Positions 45,345-53,991 of a stretch of DNA of 64,000 nucleotides are shown piece by piece. How positions within the stretch are numbered: the first letter of the stretch is position 1; every line of letters starts with the position of its first letter. The position numbers were made by a program, and so were the translations under genes. The DNA is taken from NCBI RefSeq assembly GCF_020097815.1, contig NZ_CP083664.1:62001-126000 (forward strand), read 5' to 3'. The notes under the pieces were generated by a model. The model was given only the letters and a program-made list of their open reading frames with translations, was not told the origin of the DNA and did not search any database. This stretch comes from Haloprofundus salinisoli. GTDB taxonomy: Archaea; Halobacteriota; Halobacteria; Halobacteriales; Haloferacaceae.

Positions 45345-47072
45345 CTACTCGTCGAGGGTCACGTCGTGGTAGACGGGTGTGAGCAGTGAGGGATGTTGCT
45401 TGTAGTTCTGGACAGCAGTCTGCAGTCCTGTCGCCTGTTCGTACGTCATGACGGGCTGGCACGGACACATCTCCATCACCTTCAACTGGAGTTCTCGGTA
45501 GGCCGCCTCGCGTTCTTCCGCGTCGATAGAGGTCGCGCCTTTAGCGATCATCTCGTCGACCTCCGGATCCTCAAGGAACGAGAGGTTCGACGCGCCCGCG
45601 TTCGCCGATCCCCACAGGAAGTTGACGATGTCGGTGTCGAACCACGAGACGGTCCCGTACATGACGTTCGACTCTCCTTTGCCGAACTCGTCGTAGGCGG
45701 TGTTGTACTCGTACGTGGTGAGTTCCGCCTCGATACCGACGTCAGCGAACATCGAGACCATCTCCTCTGCGGTCTGCACACGCGGTGGTGGGGTGTTCGT
45801 CGAGACTATGTCTATCGTCAGGCGCTCTCCATCCTTCGAGCGGAATTCCCCGTCCATCGTCCAGCCGGCATCATCGAGGAGTTGTCCTGCTTTCTCCGGG
45901 TCGAACTCGTATCCGAGCTGATCTCGAACGTCCTCGCCCGCCCATCCGAGGAGGTTCTCCGAGAAGGGGACCCAGTTCTCCGCCCCGAGGCCTTGGTAGA
46001 TGTCCTCGATGATCCGTTCTTTGTCGATTGCGTGCGCGAGTGCCTTCCGAACGGTGACATCGTCGGTCGGCGCCTGTTGCACGTTGAACGCGACGTAGCC
46101 TGCGTTGTTCGAGGTGAACACTTCGGCAGTCGTCCCCGAGTCGTCCTGGATCGTCGAGAGTTCTCGTTGTGGGAAGTCGCGGGCCAGGAGGATATCCACG
46201 TCACCCGAGAGAAGCGCCTGAACACGCGGAAGTTCCTCCGGGATTACTCGGAACGTGATCTTCTTCGGAAGTGGAGCGTCTTCGGACTCGATTTCCGGCG
46301 AGTGCGGTGTGCTCCACTCGTCGTTTCTCGTGAGTGTGATGTGATCTCCACGAACCCACTCATCAAGTTTGTACGGGCCCGTACCGACAGGGTTCGCCGC
46401 GAACGCGTCCTCGTCGGCTTCTACTGGGCCACGTGGGATGATGCCGAAGTAGCCACCGTAACTGCTGTAGGTGTTCCACGGGGCGTATTTCTCGTCGAAA
46501 GTGAACGTCACTGAGTTCTCGCCAGTCGCTTCGACGCCCGACATCGGGCCGACGGCCCACTTGAGAAGTGCGGGCTTGTTCAGCAGACGGTTGTACGTGA
46601 ATACGACGTCGTCGGCAGTGAACGCATCGCCGTTGTGGAAACTGATACCGTCGTTGAGTTCGATTGTCCACTCCGTTCCTGCATCATTGACCTGCCACTC
46701 TTTACCCAATCCTGGTGAGAAATTCCCCTCGAAGTCCATCGTGACGAGCGGATCGTAGATGAGGCTCATCACCTGCTCTGAGTAGGAGGCGGTCGTGACG
46801 TGCGGGTCGAGTGCTTCTGAGTCACCTGCCCGAGCGAGAACGAGTTCTTCGGGCACCGACCCACTGCCGCTACTACCACTTGCCCCATCGCTGGAATTCC
46901 CTCCAGTATCGCCGCCACTGCCGCCGCTTCCAGTACATCCTGCCAGTGAAGACGAGAGGACGAGAGCGCTCCCCCCACCGAGCAAACGGAGGTATTCGCG
47001 CCTGTCAAGCGCGGTACCACGGAGGTCTTCTGGGGTCCGAACGGCTTTGGCATGGTCGGTCATATCATCCAT
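45345..47072 (-). CDS. dppA: Peptide-binding lipoprotein of the ABC importer (DppA-like)
   Basis: A 575-residue family 5 extracellular solute-binding protein. The N-terminus has a twin-arginine motif DRREYLRLLGGG, a hydrophobic stretch and a lipobox LSSSLAGC, so it should be Tat-exported and lipid-anchored outside the cell. A Gly/Ser-rich linker follows. The body shows the usual EALDPHVTTASYSEQ and LNDGISFHNGDAFTADDVVFTY segments, broken here by other residues in the full protein. ATG 47,063 is an alternative start. It is the first gene of the dpp operon and captures the substrate peptides. Confidence 0.93.
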   Translation of the reverse strand: MDDMTDHAKAVRTPEDLRGTALDRREYLRLLGGGSALVLSSSLAGCTGSGGSGGDTGGNSSDGASGSSGSGSVPEELVLARAGDSEALDPHVTTASYSEQVMSLIYDPLVTMDFEGNFSPGLGKEWQVNDAGTEWTIELNDGISFHNGDAFTADDVVFTYNRLLNKPALLKWAVGPMSGVEATGENSVTFTFDEKYAPWNTYSSYGGYFGIIPRGPVEADEDAFAANPVGTGPYKLDEWVRGDHITLTRNDEWSTPHSPEIESEDAPLPKKITFRVIPEELPRVQALLSGDVDILLARDFPQRELSTIQDDSGTTAEVFTSNNAGYVAFNVQQAPTDDVTVRKALAHAIDKERIIEDIYQGLGAENWVPFSENLLGWAGEDVRDQLGYEFDPEKAGQLLDDAGWTMDGEFRSKDGERLTIDIVSTNTPPPRVQTAEEMVSMFADVGIEAELTTYEYNTAYDEFGKGESNVMYGTVSWFDTDIVNFLWGSANAGASNLSFLEDPEVDEMIAKGATSIDAEEREAAYRELQLKVMEMCPCQPVMTYEQATGLQTAVQNYKQHPSLLTPVYHDVTLDE

Positions 47073-47179
47073 CTTCGTTCTGCTGAACGCGTATTATCCA
47101 ACCACGATAAGACGATACCCACGCATGCAAGGGGAATCCTCCCTATACGACTATATTGATAGAAAATTAAGTATTTACG

Positions 47180-47194
47180 TTGAAACTGTTTCAA
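47180..47194. promoter_or_regulatory. Perfect palindrome between dppA and the DUF1611 gene
   Basis: TTGAAACTGTTTCAA is a perfect dyad with 7-base arms around a single T. It lies in the divergent region between the importer operon (starting at 47,072) and the DUF1611/epimerase pair (starting at 47,296). It is well placed as an operator controlling both units. Confidence 0.45.
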
Positions 47195-47295
47195 TTCTGA
47201 GGACAGGATGAATCTCGAAGAGGTTCACTCGGCAACTCTCGGCTTCCTTGCATGATAGGGACTGGGTTTTTCCAACCTAAATTGCTGGGTAGACC

Positions 47296-48360
47296 ATGGA
47301 TTTGCACAGTCAGTTCGAGGCCTCTACGCCTGCTATCGTTCTTGCCGAGGGTGAATTCGGTCGTACAGGCGGGAAGACCGCAAACGGGGTCGTGATGCAC
47401 AGCGAACTGTTCGACGCACGTGCCGTCATCGATTCAACGACAGCTGGGATGTCTGTGCCCACGGTGCTCGAGAAAGCGGATGCCCCCGACATCCCTATTG
47501 TCGACACCTTCGAGACCGCTATTCGACACGCCCCGGAGGCAGAGGCGCTCATCGTCGGCGTTGCGCCTGCCGGAGGCAAGCTCCCTAATTCTTGGATCGG
47601 CACCATTCAAGAAGCGATGCGCTCGGGATGTGACATCGTCTCCGGATTGCACGTGTTCCTCAGCGACGACGACGACTGGAACCTGTTAGCGGGCGACTGT
47701 GGCGTTCGCCTGTTCGACGTGCGAAAAGCACCCCCCGAAACAGAACTGCGGGTCGCAGATGGCCGAGTGAGCGAACTTGACGCCGATATCGTCCTGACGA
47801 TGGGCACAGACTGCGCTGTCGGGAAGCGGACTACGACGTTCGAGTTGTATCGAGCCGCTCGTGCCGCCGGCCTTGATGCCGGATGGGTCGCGACAGGCCA
47901 AACCGGAACGATGGTCGGTGCGAACCGAGGCATCGTCATCGACCGTATCCCTGCCGACTTCGCGGCTGGGGCGGTAGAGGGTCTCGTCTACGATACAGCG
48001 CAAGAACACGACATCGTCTTCGTCGAAGGGCAAGCGTCTCTCACCCACCGTGCATACTCCGGAGTCACGCTCGCGATTCTTCACGGCGCGTGGCCCGATA
48101 TCGTCGTTCTCGCAGACGATCCGAACCGGTCCGAGCGAACACACTTCGAACAGTTCGCTGTGAGCGGAATCGAACACGAGCGTGCTACTATCGAATCACT
48201 CTCCGATGCGACTGTCGCAGCCGTGTCGACGTGGGGGTCACCTGAAGATGTGACGTCAACGACTGGCCTTCCAGCAGCGAACATCTTCGATGACGGTGGT
48301 CCGGAAGCGCTACTTGAAGCAGTACAGGACTCGCGCGACACGAGGAGAGTCGTTCCCTAA
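47296..48360 (+). CDS. DUF1611 P-loop protein linked to dipeptide epimerase
   Basis: A 354-residue DUF1611 protein. The N-terminal part (about 1-140) resembles a Rossmann-like domain. The C-terminal part carries a P-loop TDCAVGKRTTTFEL near residue 175 and a DIVFVEGQASL Walker B-like strand. DUF1611 genes often accompany L-Ala-D/L-Glu epimerase genes; the biochemical role is unproven. The stop overlaps the next ATG (TAATG), so it is coupled to the epimerase. The gene starts 223 bases from the divergent dpp operon. Confidence 0.87.
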   Translation: MDLHSQFEASTPAIVLAEGEFGRTGGKTANGVVMHSELFDARAVIDSTTAGMSVPTVLEKADAPDIPIVDTFETAIRHAPEAEALIVGVAPAGGKLPNSWIGTIQEAMRSGCDIVSGLHVFLSDDDDWNLLAGDCGVRLFDVRKAPPETELRVADGRVSELDADIVLTMGTDCAVGKRTTTFELYRAARAAGLDAGWVATGQTGTMVGANRGIVIDRIPADFAAGAVEGLVYDTAQEHDIVFVEGQASLTHRAYSGVTLAILHGAWPDIVVLADDPNRSERTHFEQFAVSGIEHERATIESLSDATVAAVSTWGSPEDVTSTTGLPAANIFDDGGPEALLEAVQDSRDTRRVVP

Positions 48361-49415
48361 TGAGCATAATCACACGTGTCTCGGTAGAAGCGCTCAATCT
48401 CTCAATGAACGAGCCATTCGAGATCTCGCTCGGAACGCAATACGAAGCGGCAAACGTTCTCGTAACGATCGAAACAGAGTCTGGTACCATCGGATACGGG
48501 GAGGGTTCCCCAATCGCACCGGTTACAGGTGAAACACAAACGACGGCATTGGCAGTCGCGGGAGAGACCGCGTCACTCTTGGAAGGCGAGGAAATCGGCG
48601 ACTATCGTCGGCTTATCGAGAGAGTGCGCGCGACTTTCCCCGGCATGGTTTCGGCTCTGTTTGCAGTCGAGACTGCTCTTCTTGACGCATACTGTCGAGA
48701 ACGTGAGATCCCACTCGCTGCACTCTTCGGGGGCACCGTACAGCCGGTGACGACAGATCTCACGATTCCCATTCTGTCTCCTGAAGAGGCGGCTTCGACC
48801 GCGTCACGCGCAATCGAAAACGGGTTCGAGCATCTGAAAATTAAAACTGGAAATGACGTAAACGGAGATATTGAGCGTATCGCTGCGATTCACCAGGTCG
48901 CGGAGGATGCCGAGTTGAAAGTTGATGCAAATCAAGGGTGGTCGGTGAAAGAGACCGTCTACTTTGCATCTCAAATGCGCTCTCGCGAAATCGACATTGC
49001 ACTCATCGAACAGCCTGTTCCGAAGACAGACATCTCGGGTCTCTCGTTGGCTCGTGAGTCGGTGAGTACACCTATCGCTGCAGATGAATCGATCTTTACA
49101 CCCGCGGATGCACTCCGTGTCGTTCGAGAAAATGCGGTTGACGTAATCAACGTCAAGCTTGGAAAGTCTGGCATCCTCGCCGTCGCTGATATCGTCGCCA
49201 TTGCGAAGGCGGCTGATCTCGAACTGATGATAGGCTGTATGCTGGAGAGTGCGATCGGAATCCATACGAGCGCACACCTCGTTGCAGGTACTGGGGCATT
49301 CAACTACGTTGACTTGGACGGGAATCTCCTGCTCGCAGAAGACGTGATTGAGCGGAAATACGGACCTCGTATAGATATCAAAGGAGCGGGGCACGGGGTC
49401 GTACCACAGGTATAG
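48360..49415 (+). CDS. Dipeptide epimerase (L-Ala-D/L-Glu epimerase type)
   Basis: A 351-residue enolase-superfamily epimerase. The catalytic KxK is HLKIKTGND (about residue 160). The metal ligands are in KVDANQGW, ALIEQPV and AADESIF, and the second catalytic Lys is in VINVKLGKSG (about residue 262). This set is that of the muconate-lactonizing subgroup including L-Ala-D/L-Glu epimerase. The enzyme interconverts the second residue of dipeptides, classically those from bacterial murein. Archaea lack murein, so imported peptides are the probable substrate. Confidence 0.9.
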   Translation: MSIITRVSVEALNLSMNEPFEISLGTQYEAANVLVTIETESGTIGYGEGSPIAPVTGETQTTALAVAGETASLLEGEEIGDYRRLIERVRATFPGMVSALFAVETALLDAYCREREIPLAALFGGTVQPVTTDLTIPILSPEEAASTASRAIENGFEHLKIKTGNDVNGDIERIAAIHQVAEDAELKVDANQGWSVKETVYFASQMRSREIDIALIEQPVPKTDISGLSLARESVSTPIAADESIFTPADALRVVRENAVDVINVKLGKSGILAVADIVAIAKAADLELMIGCMLESAIGIHTSAHLVAGTGAFNYVDLDGNLLLAEDVIERKYGPRIDIKGAGHGVVPQV

Positions 49416-49932
49416 TCCGTGATGTGCACGTCGTTGTGGATGGTTAGATATCAGTTATAGAACTCGATAGTTGAGCAAACTGAGAATGCCTCTTCGGGAC
49501 TACCCATCTATCCTTGGGTATCGCTTGATACAATGACGCGGCGAATGTAGGACTGGTACCAAGACTCGCTATCACTGTTGGGCATGCACCAGATGCTAGC
49601 TGAATCACATCACATCGCGGTACCAAATTTTTAGCCGAAGTGGTCTCACTCTTCAGAGAGCATCTTGCGAAGATGAAATACGACACTCAGCACGGCCACT
49701 GATACATAGTACCAGTCAAGCCGATGATGTTCCTGCTAATACCGTCGTTACAGCGATGACTTGCGTCGAAAATGAGAGATCAAATCTTTTGGTGCATCAC
49801 GCCTCACCAACTCTAGTTACAATCGAATCGTCTCGAGTGACGAGACATCGAATCGGAAAGCACCGATTCGACCTCCCACTGTACGGGAGGTACAAAACGA
49901 CACAGCACGCGCTGAGACACCGTGTGCGCTCC
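49416..49932. other. Gene-free stretch
   Basis: No supported gene. An 80-codon minus-strand open frame (49,444-49,686) shows no family character and is probably chance. The stretch contains scattered short dyads such as GTCTC/GAGAC near 49,830. It separates the D-peptide locus from the following regulators. Confidence 0.45.
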
Positions 49933-50361
49933 TCACGAGCGGTCGCCCAGATCACTGTAGACGTCGCCGATGGCCTGACCGTCGCTTGCCTCTGCAGCGG
50001 CAACGGCGTCAACGGCCGCTGGTGTCGTGACATCGTACACGTCTTCGTACTCGTTGATACGCGAGGTCAGCTCTCGGACACGCTCTTGGAGTTCCTCGAT
50101 AGAGTGGTCGGCTGCAAGCTGGTCGATTCGCCGCCACTCGAAGTAAGCATCGTTACGATCGTAGGTGACCGGATGGCCATCGTGGCACGTAACGACGCCT
50201 AGTTTGCTAAACCAATCCAAGTACTTCCGAGCGGTCTTTGGGTCACAGTCTGCTCGTTTGGCGATGGCGCTCGCTGCGGCCGGCTCGCGAGTCTGGAGGA
50301 TCGTCCCGTAGACACGTTGTTCGAGAGTGACAGTGCCGCGTCGGTGTTCGTGGGTTAACAA
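49933..50361 (-). CDS. Winged-helix DNA-binding protein (DUF7342-like)
   Basis: A 142-residue haloarchaeal protein with an N-terminal winged helix-turn-helix (about 14-70: RVYGTILQTREPAAASAIAKRADCDPKTARKYLDW, split by turns) and a C-terminal coiled-coil (about 82-105). It ends with an Ala-rich acidic tail. The family is predicted to be transcriptional. The annotated start is a TTG. In-frame sequence extends a further 20-25 codons upstream without an ATG, so the N-terminus may be truncated relative to relatives. It lies about 100 bases downstream of kptA on the same strand. Confidence 0.65.
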   Translation of the reverse strand: MLTHEHRRGTVTLEQRVYGTILQTREPAAASAIAKRADCDPKTARKYLDWFSKLGVVTCHDGHPVTYDRNDAYFEWRRIDQLAADHSIEELQERVRELTSRINEYEDVYDVTTPAAVDAVAAAEASDGQAIGDVYSDLGDRS

Positions 50362-50464
50362 TACGATGATGTCTCGACGAATCTGGAGAGCTTCGACTTC
50401 GACAACATATTCGACCGTATCGGGTAGGATGGCTACTGTTCAGCGTGTTGGAAAGTCATGCGGC

Positions 50465-51088
50465 TCAAGTATGGCCATCGATATATTTGGGCGGAACACG
50501 CTCAACGGTGAACGTTTCTGCTCCCCGCTTGCTGATTTGGTATCCGTCTCGTTTCATCGCACCAGCGTCAACCGCGAGCACGGCTGGATTGTCAGCGTGT
50601 CGTCGTCCGACGGTGCGAGCTTCCTCGGGTGTTGCTGAGAGGTGCACGTACTGCCGTGACATTGACCGCAATCCTTCTTCGAAAATTATGTTAAGAATCT
50701 GTGGGTCGGTCCCGTGGTACAGCCGGTCTGGTACTGTCGATTCCGTCGCTTCGAGGTCAACGTCGATCGAGTGGCCGTAGGCGGCACGAATCTGTTCATC
50801 TTGACGTTCAAACCGCCCCTTCTCGTCGGTAGCAACGACCGCCTCAACGTGTCTGGGTTCAGCCCACGCGTACTTGTCTGTGACAGTATCGACGAGGGAA
50901 TCGTAGTTGGTCCACCCGTGTGCGTCGATTGATAATTCGACATCATCGGGAAAGTGACGCAACGCACCACTCACAAACTTCGAGAGTTGCCGTCGCCGCC
51001 TTTCCTCGAGTACAGGCTCTCCTTCATTACCGCAGACAGGGCAGCAATCATCAGCGAAGTAGCCATGGTCGTTACAGACTCGAATCAC
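50465..51088 (-). CDS. kptA: RNA 2'-phosphotransferase (KptA/Tpt1) with N-terminal zinc ribbon
   Basis: A 207-residue Tpt1/KptA protein. The catalytic domain has KFVSGALRH (about 37-45), LYHGTDPQILNIIFEEGL, VHLSATPEEA and a C-terminal AETFTVERVPPKYI. This family transfers an internal 2'-phosphate from RNA to NAD, giving ADP-ribose 1'',2''-cyclic phosphate. The N-terminus has a small metal site (Cys5, His8, Cys16, Cys19) not present in the minimal bacterial enzyme. The gene stands alone between a regulator and a gene-free gap. In archaea the natural substrate is uncertain. Confidence 0.9.
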   Translation of the reverse strand: MIRVCNDHGYFADDCCPVCGNEGEPVLEERRRRQLSKFVSGALRHFPDDVELSIDAHGWTNYDSLVDTVTDKYAWAEPRHVEAVVATDEKGRFERQDEQIRAAYGHSIDVDLEATESTVPDRLYHGTDPQILNIIFEEGLRSMSRQYVHLSATPEEARTVGRRHADNPAVLAVDAGAMKRDGYQISKRGAETFTVERVPPKYIDGHT

Positions 51089-51408
51089 TATTGACCAATT
51101 GGATGGCGATCGACTTGTGGCTCACGTCTCTATCACACCGTCTGCGACATTTCATAATCAAATTAGGAGTCCACGGCCTTGTGGTGGGTTGATGACAACG
51201 CAGGAATAGGTCAGACAACTCATCTACGACGCCCACTCGGTCAAGGAAAACATGGATTTCTCTACTATCGAGGAATGAGTGTCTCCATTCCCGGGACCTA
51301 CCAACTCAACGGAATCGACGAACTTCCCGGTCTCGGGGTAGGTGACCCTAAAGTTCAGAAGTGCCACCGCAGGTCCCTGATTCGTACAGCCATCAGTTTC
51401 GGCTCAGG
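51089..51408. other. Gene-free stretch between kptA and the next regulator gene
   Basis: No supported gene in about 320 bases; the short frames here show no family character. It should contain the kptA promoter and the terminator of the convergent-facing neighbour. Confidence 0.4.
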
Positions 51409-52377
51409 TTAGGTAGAGAATCCCTGGTTCACATCGACGACAGTCATCTGTTCGTCGAACGTGATTCGGAGTTCGTCCCCGTCGATTGAAATCGTCGTTC
51501 TGAGCCTGAGCGGGTCCTTTGAGACGACTTTTTCCTGATACTCGAGAAGACGGGCACGTTGCTCGTGTGAGGCAAGGTCAAACTCAACCCCGTGGTCGTA
51601 GTAGAACGCGATTACGGCCGGGTGGGTCGGTGGATAGAGTAGGGTTGGCAGTTTCCAGACAAATTTACAGACATCACACATGTGATAGACTATTCCCCAA
51701 AAAATCGAGCCGCATTCGTCACATACGTCCTCATCCTCCGGATCCGGAGCGTGGTCGTCGCAGATGCGAATCGACTCGACCGGCATCGGACCGGAGCACT
51801 CGGGACAGACGCCCTCCATTACGGAGGCTTCTCGGTGTTTGATCCACACCCGATGTGATCGGTACACCTCGCTTGGAGTCCTGTTTAGCATTCCAGCAGG
51901 TGGGTGTTCCTCGCTGCTAAGGAGTCCCGCCGGATAGCTTGCGACACAGCGAGCAGTACAGCTGGTACACCAGTGCGAGAGCAGCCCGTTTTCGTATTCG
52001 AGTGTTGTCGGCCCACCACAGAAGATGCACGAAACGGCGATCTCGATTGGCTCGATCGTCACCTCATCGATCGCTGTCCCCGCGATCACGACCCGGATAA
52101 TCCGTTTGCCCGCCTCACGAAGTTCGTACCCCCCGTCTGAGTGATGGACGAAGTGGGTCGAGAGCTTCTTGAGGTGATAGTTGAGCCTGCCGGGATCGTC
52201 AACGTCGACGCGCTCGCGGAGGTCAGAAAACCGTATCGGCGCTGGATCCGTGGGATCGTGCACCTCCCAGAGGGTTTGCAGGATCTTGAGTCGAGTCTTG
52301 TCCGAGAGGAGTTGGAACGCTTCGTTCCTGACTGTGGCGGTTCCCCGTCCCCACTCTGCCGGGAACGAATCGTTCAT
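51409..52377 (-). CDS. ArsR-like winged-helix regulator with zinc-ribbon tail
   Basis: The start is at 52,377 (MNDSFPAEWGRGTATVRNE); the longer frame adds 38 unsupported residues. The 322-residue protein has an N-terminal ArsR-type winged helix (about 15-95, LLSDKTRLKILQTLWEV). It is followed by a domain with several zinc-binding pairs: CIFCG with CTSC, CPECSG, and CDECG with CDVC. The tail (about 240-322) is alpha/beta. Such haloarchaeal proteins are annotated as transcription regulators. It is divergent from the SnoaL-like gene with a palindrome in between, so it may control that gene. Confidence 0.82.
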   Translation of the reverse strand: MNDSFPAEWGRGTATVRNEAFQLLSDKTRLKILQTLWEVHDPTDPAPIRFSDLRERVDVDDPGRLNYHLKKLSTHFVHHSDGGYELREAGKRIIRVVIAGTAIDEVTIEPIEIAVSCIFCGGPTTLEYENGLLSHWCTSCTARCVASYPAGLLSSEEHPPAGMLNRTPSEVYRSHRVWIKHREASVMEGVCPECSGPMPVESIRICDDHAPDPEDEDVCDECGSIFWGIVYHMCDVCKFVWKLPTLLYPPTHPAVIAFYYDHGVEFDLASHEQRARLLEYQEKVVSKDPLRLRTTISIDGDELRITFDEQMTVVDVNQGFST

Positions 52378-52533
52378 ACAGAGTAGTAGCGAGCAGAGCC
52401 CAAGACTCTGTGGGGCGTTCACGTACCGAGGTCGAAGAGCGTTAACGACCTTGATATGGAGATTAGACTTATGCCAGCAGTCTGAGTTCACGGGTCGTAT
52501 CAGCTCCTTTATAGGATTGTCGTTCTATTGGAG

Positions 52534-52545
52534 TTTCTATAGAAA
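52534..52545. promoter_or_regulatory. Palindrome TTTCTATAGAAA in the divergent promoter
   Basis: A perfect 12-base dyad 58 bases before the SnoaL-like ATG and 157 bases from the regulator start, within AT-rich DNA. It could be the operator of the neighbouring winged-helix regulator, or simply overlap the promoter. Confidence 0.35.
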
Positions 52546-52602
52546 TGATATTCTAATTACATTCATTCCCCTCGCCGTCATTAGAATCGGTGGAGAACAC
52601 AC

Positions 52603-53202
52603 ATGCCGAGCGAATTAACCACGAAACGCAGTCAGGTCGCCGACGAGAACCAAGCAGTCATCCGCTGTCTCTTCGAGCGAGTCTACTCGAAGGGCGAGCT
52701 GAACGTCATTGACAGGATGGTGACGTCGGACTTCATCGAGAATAGCACTGACTCGTCCCGTGCATATCGGGGGCCCGAGGGGATCAAATCGCACGTCATC
52801 CGCTTACGGACGTCCTTCAACGAGTTCACCATCGAAATCGACGACCTTCACGTGCAGGGTGATTCCTTCGAGGTGTCTTGGACAGCGCGGGGTACCCACG
52901 AACGACGGTTCCAGGGCGTCGACCCGGTGTGTAACATCGGGCAGGTCGGAGAGGAACCTCACGGGAACCATATCGTCATCTCCGGTGTTACCTCGGGTAC
53001 AAGTAGTAACGGGAAAATCCACGAAAGTCGGATGGTATGGGATATGACGGAACTTCGCCGTCAACTTGGGGTATCGATCGAAGACGCCGAAATGGATACC
53101 GATGACCGCGTATCGACTGACCAGAATCCACCGCTCCTCGAAGGAGCGCCAAAAGAAGAAACGTCAGCACTTTCCACCGGGTTAGTCAGTGGGAGTAGAT
53201 AA
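52603..53202 (+). CDS. SnoaL-like (NTF2-fold) ester cyclase family protein
   Basis: A 199-residue protein with the SnoaL/NTF2-like fold. It shows NQAVIRCLFERVYSKGELNVIDRMV, split by the family turn, then a GPEGIKSHVIRLRTSF helix, and strands FEVSWTARGTHERRFQGV with the terminal HESRMVWDMTELRRQLG. Such proteins cyclise polyketides or act as small hydrolases; the haloarchaeal ones are uncharacterised. A C-terminal acidic tail is extra. Its stop overlaps the start of the next small zinc-ribbon gene (TAATG), so the two form a unit. Confidence 0.8.
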   Translation: MPSELTTKRSQVADENQAVIRCLFERVYSKGELNVIDRMVTSDFIENSTDSSRAYRGPEGIKSHVIRLRTSFNEFTIEIDDLHVQGDSFEVSWTARGTHERRFQGVDPVCNIGQVGEEPHGNHIVISGVTSGTSSNGKIHESRMVWDMTELRRQLGVSIEDAEMDTDDRVSTDQNPPLLEGAPKEETSALSTGLVSGSR

Positions 53203-53366
53203 TGGGCGATAAAAACAACCTTCACGTGTGCCGACACTGTGGTAATGTTGTGGCAACGTCCTCGACTACCGGCCCACAGAAGTGCTTCAACTGCGAGGGG
53301 GTGTCCTTCTCTCAATACATCAATATAATTGAGAATTCGGTTGACGAAGAGCAGGCATCTCGCTGA
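53202..53366 (+). CDS. 54-residue zinc-ribbon protein
   Basis: A short gene read directly from the sequence. The ATG at 53,202 shares a base with the stop of the SnoaL-like gene, and the frame ends at TGA 53,364-53,366. The protein has four cysteines in two CxxC pairs, Cys10/Cys13 (CRHC) and Cys28/Cys31 (CFNC), forming a compact zinc ribbon with a short acidic tail. Many haloarchaea encode such mini zinc-finger proteins; some affect growth or motility traits, but the role here is unknown. Overlap suggests it is made together with the SnoaL-like protein. Confidence 0.75.
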   Translation: MGDKNNLHVCRHCGNVVATSSTTGPQKCFNCEGVSFSQYINIIENSVDEEQASR

Positions 53367-53477
53367 TTACAGCCCAGTTTTACTGCGTTCAGTCAGAAGG
53401 TTCCCGGCCAAAGATAACTACTCTTCGCCAAGGGGCTGCACACGAACCGAACCATTTACTTCTCACTGACAGAGTGA

Positions 53478-53663
53478 GAGAGCAACCTCTATGAAGAGAA
53501 GATTGTCTTCAGGGATTATCTTCGTGAACACCCTGAAGCCGCCGAACAATATGCCTCCTTGAAGAAGAGCTTGGCTGAGGAATATTCGAAGAACAGGGAG
53601 GAGTATACCGCTGAGAAGGGTGATTTTATTCAGGAGATTCTCGACCGGGCGATGAACAAGTAA
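53478..53663 (+). pseudogene. C-terminal remnant of a GrpB family gene
   Basis: Reading from just after a stop at 53,475, the frame gives about 60 residues ending in TAA at 53,661. It contains FRDYLREHPEAAEQYASLKK, then LAEEYSKNREEYTAEKGDFI and ILDRAMNK. This matches the C-terminal third of GrpB (UPF0157, nucleotidyltransferase-fold) proteins, which are about 170 residues long. The catalytic N-terminal part is missing and there is no proper start, so it is a fragment. Confidence 0.68.
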
Positions 53664-53991
53664 TCATTTCTCTACCGATTTTGTGTCTTCTCTCCCGACA
53701 CGCCCGTTTGCTGTATACAACCTCTCTATTCAGCACACCGTTTCTATTAGTCGACTAGTGGTGTGGGACATCGCAACTACCTGGTCGTCGAGGCTATTGA
53801 CGAGCTGTCGCACGGTCGTCTCGTTGATATTTGCGATCGAATCACGGACTGCATTCTGATCTCGTGCGGGGTACCCGACTTCAAGTCGTTCGTGAGCGTC
53901 TCGCTCTGTGCCAGCCGGGAGCGCGGTGACCCAGCTCCGAGAGCTTGTCGAAAAATCGAGGGCGAGCGGCTGCCAGTCGCCGATATCGGGG
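53664..53991. other. Gene-free stretch holding a half repeat
   Basis: No supported gene; a 98-codon minus-strand frame overlapping the phosphatase end has no family character. The stretch contains the first half-copy of the array repeat (53,709-53,745) and a perfect TAGTCGACTA palindrome at 53,748-53,757. Confidence 0.45.
53709..53745 (+). repeat. Array repeat copy 1 (left half only)
   Basis: Carries the left-half pattern TGCTGTATACAACC and TATTCAGCAC (53,727-53,736) followed by CCGTTTCT. No right-half GTGCTGAATA is found downstream, so the copy is incomplete. It marks the 5' edge of the repeat array. Confidence 0.65.

Noticed and set aside
49444-49686. 80-codon minus-strand frame after the epimerase gene.
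   Set aside because: No recognisable motif, no start context; composition fits chance.
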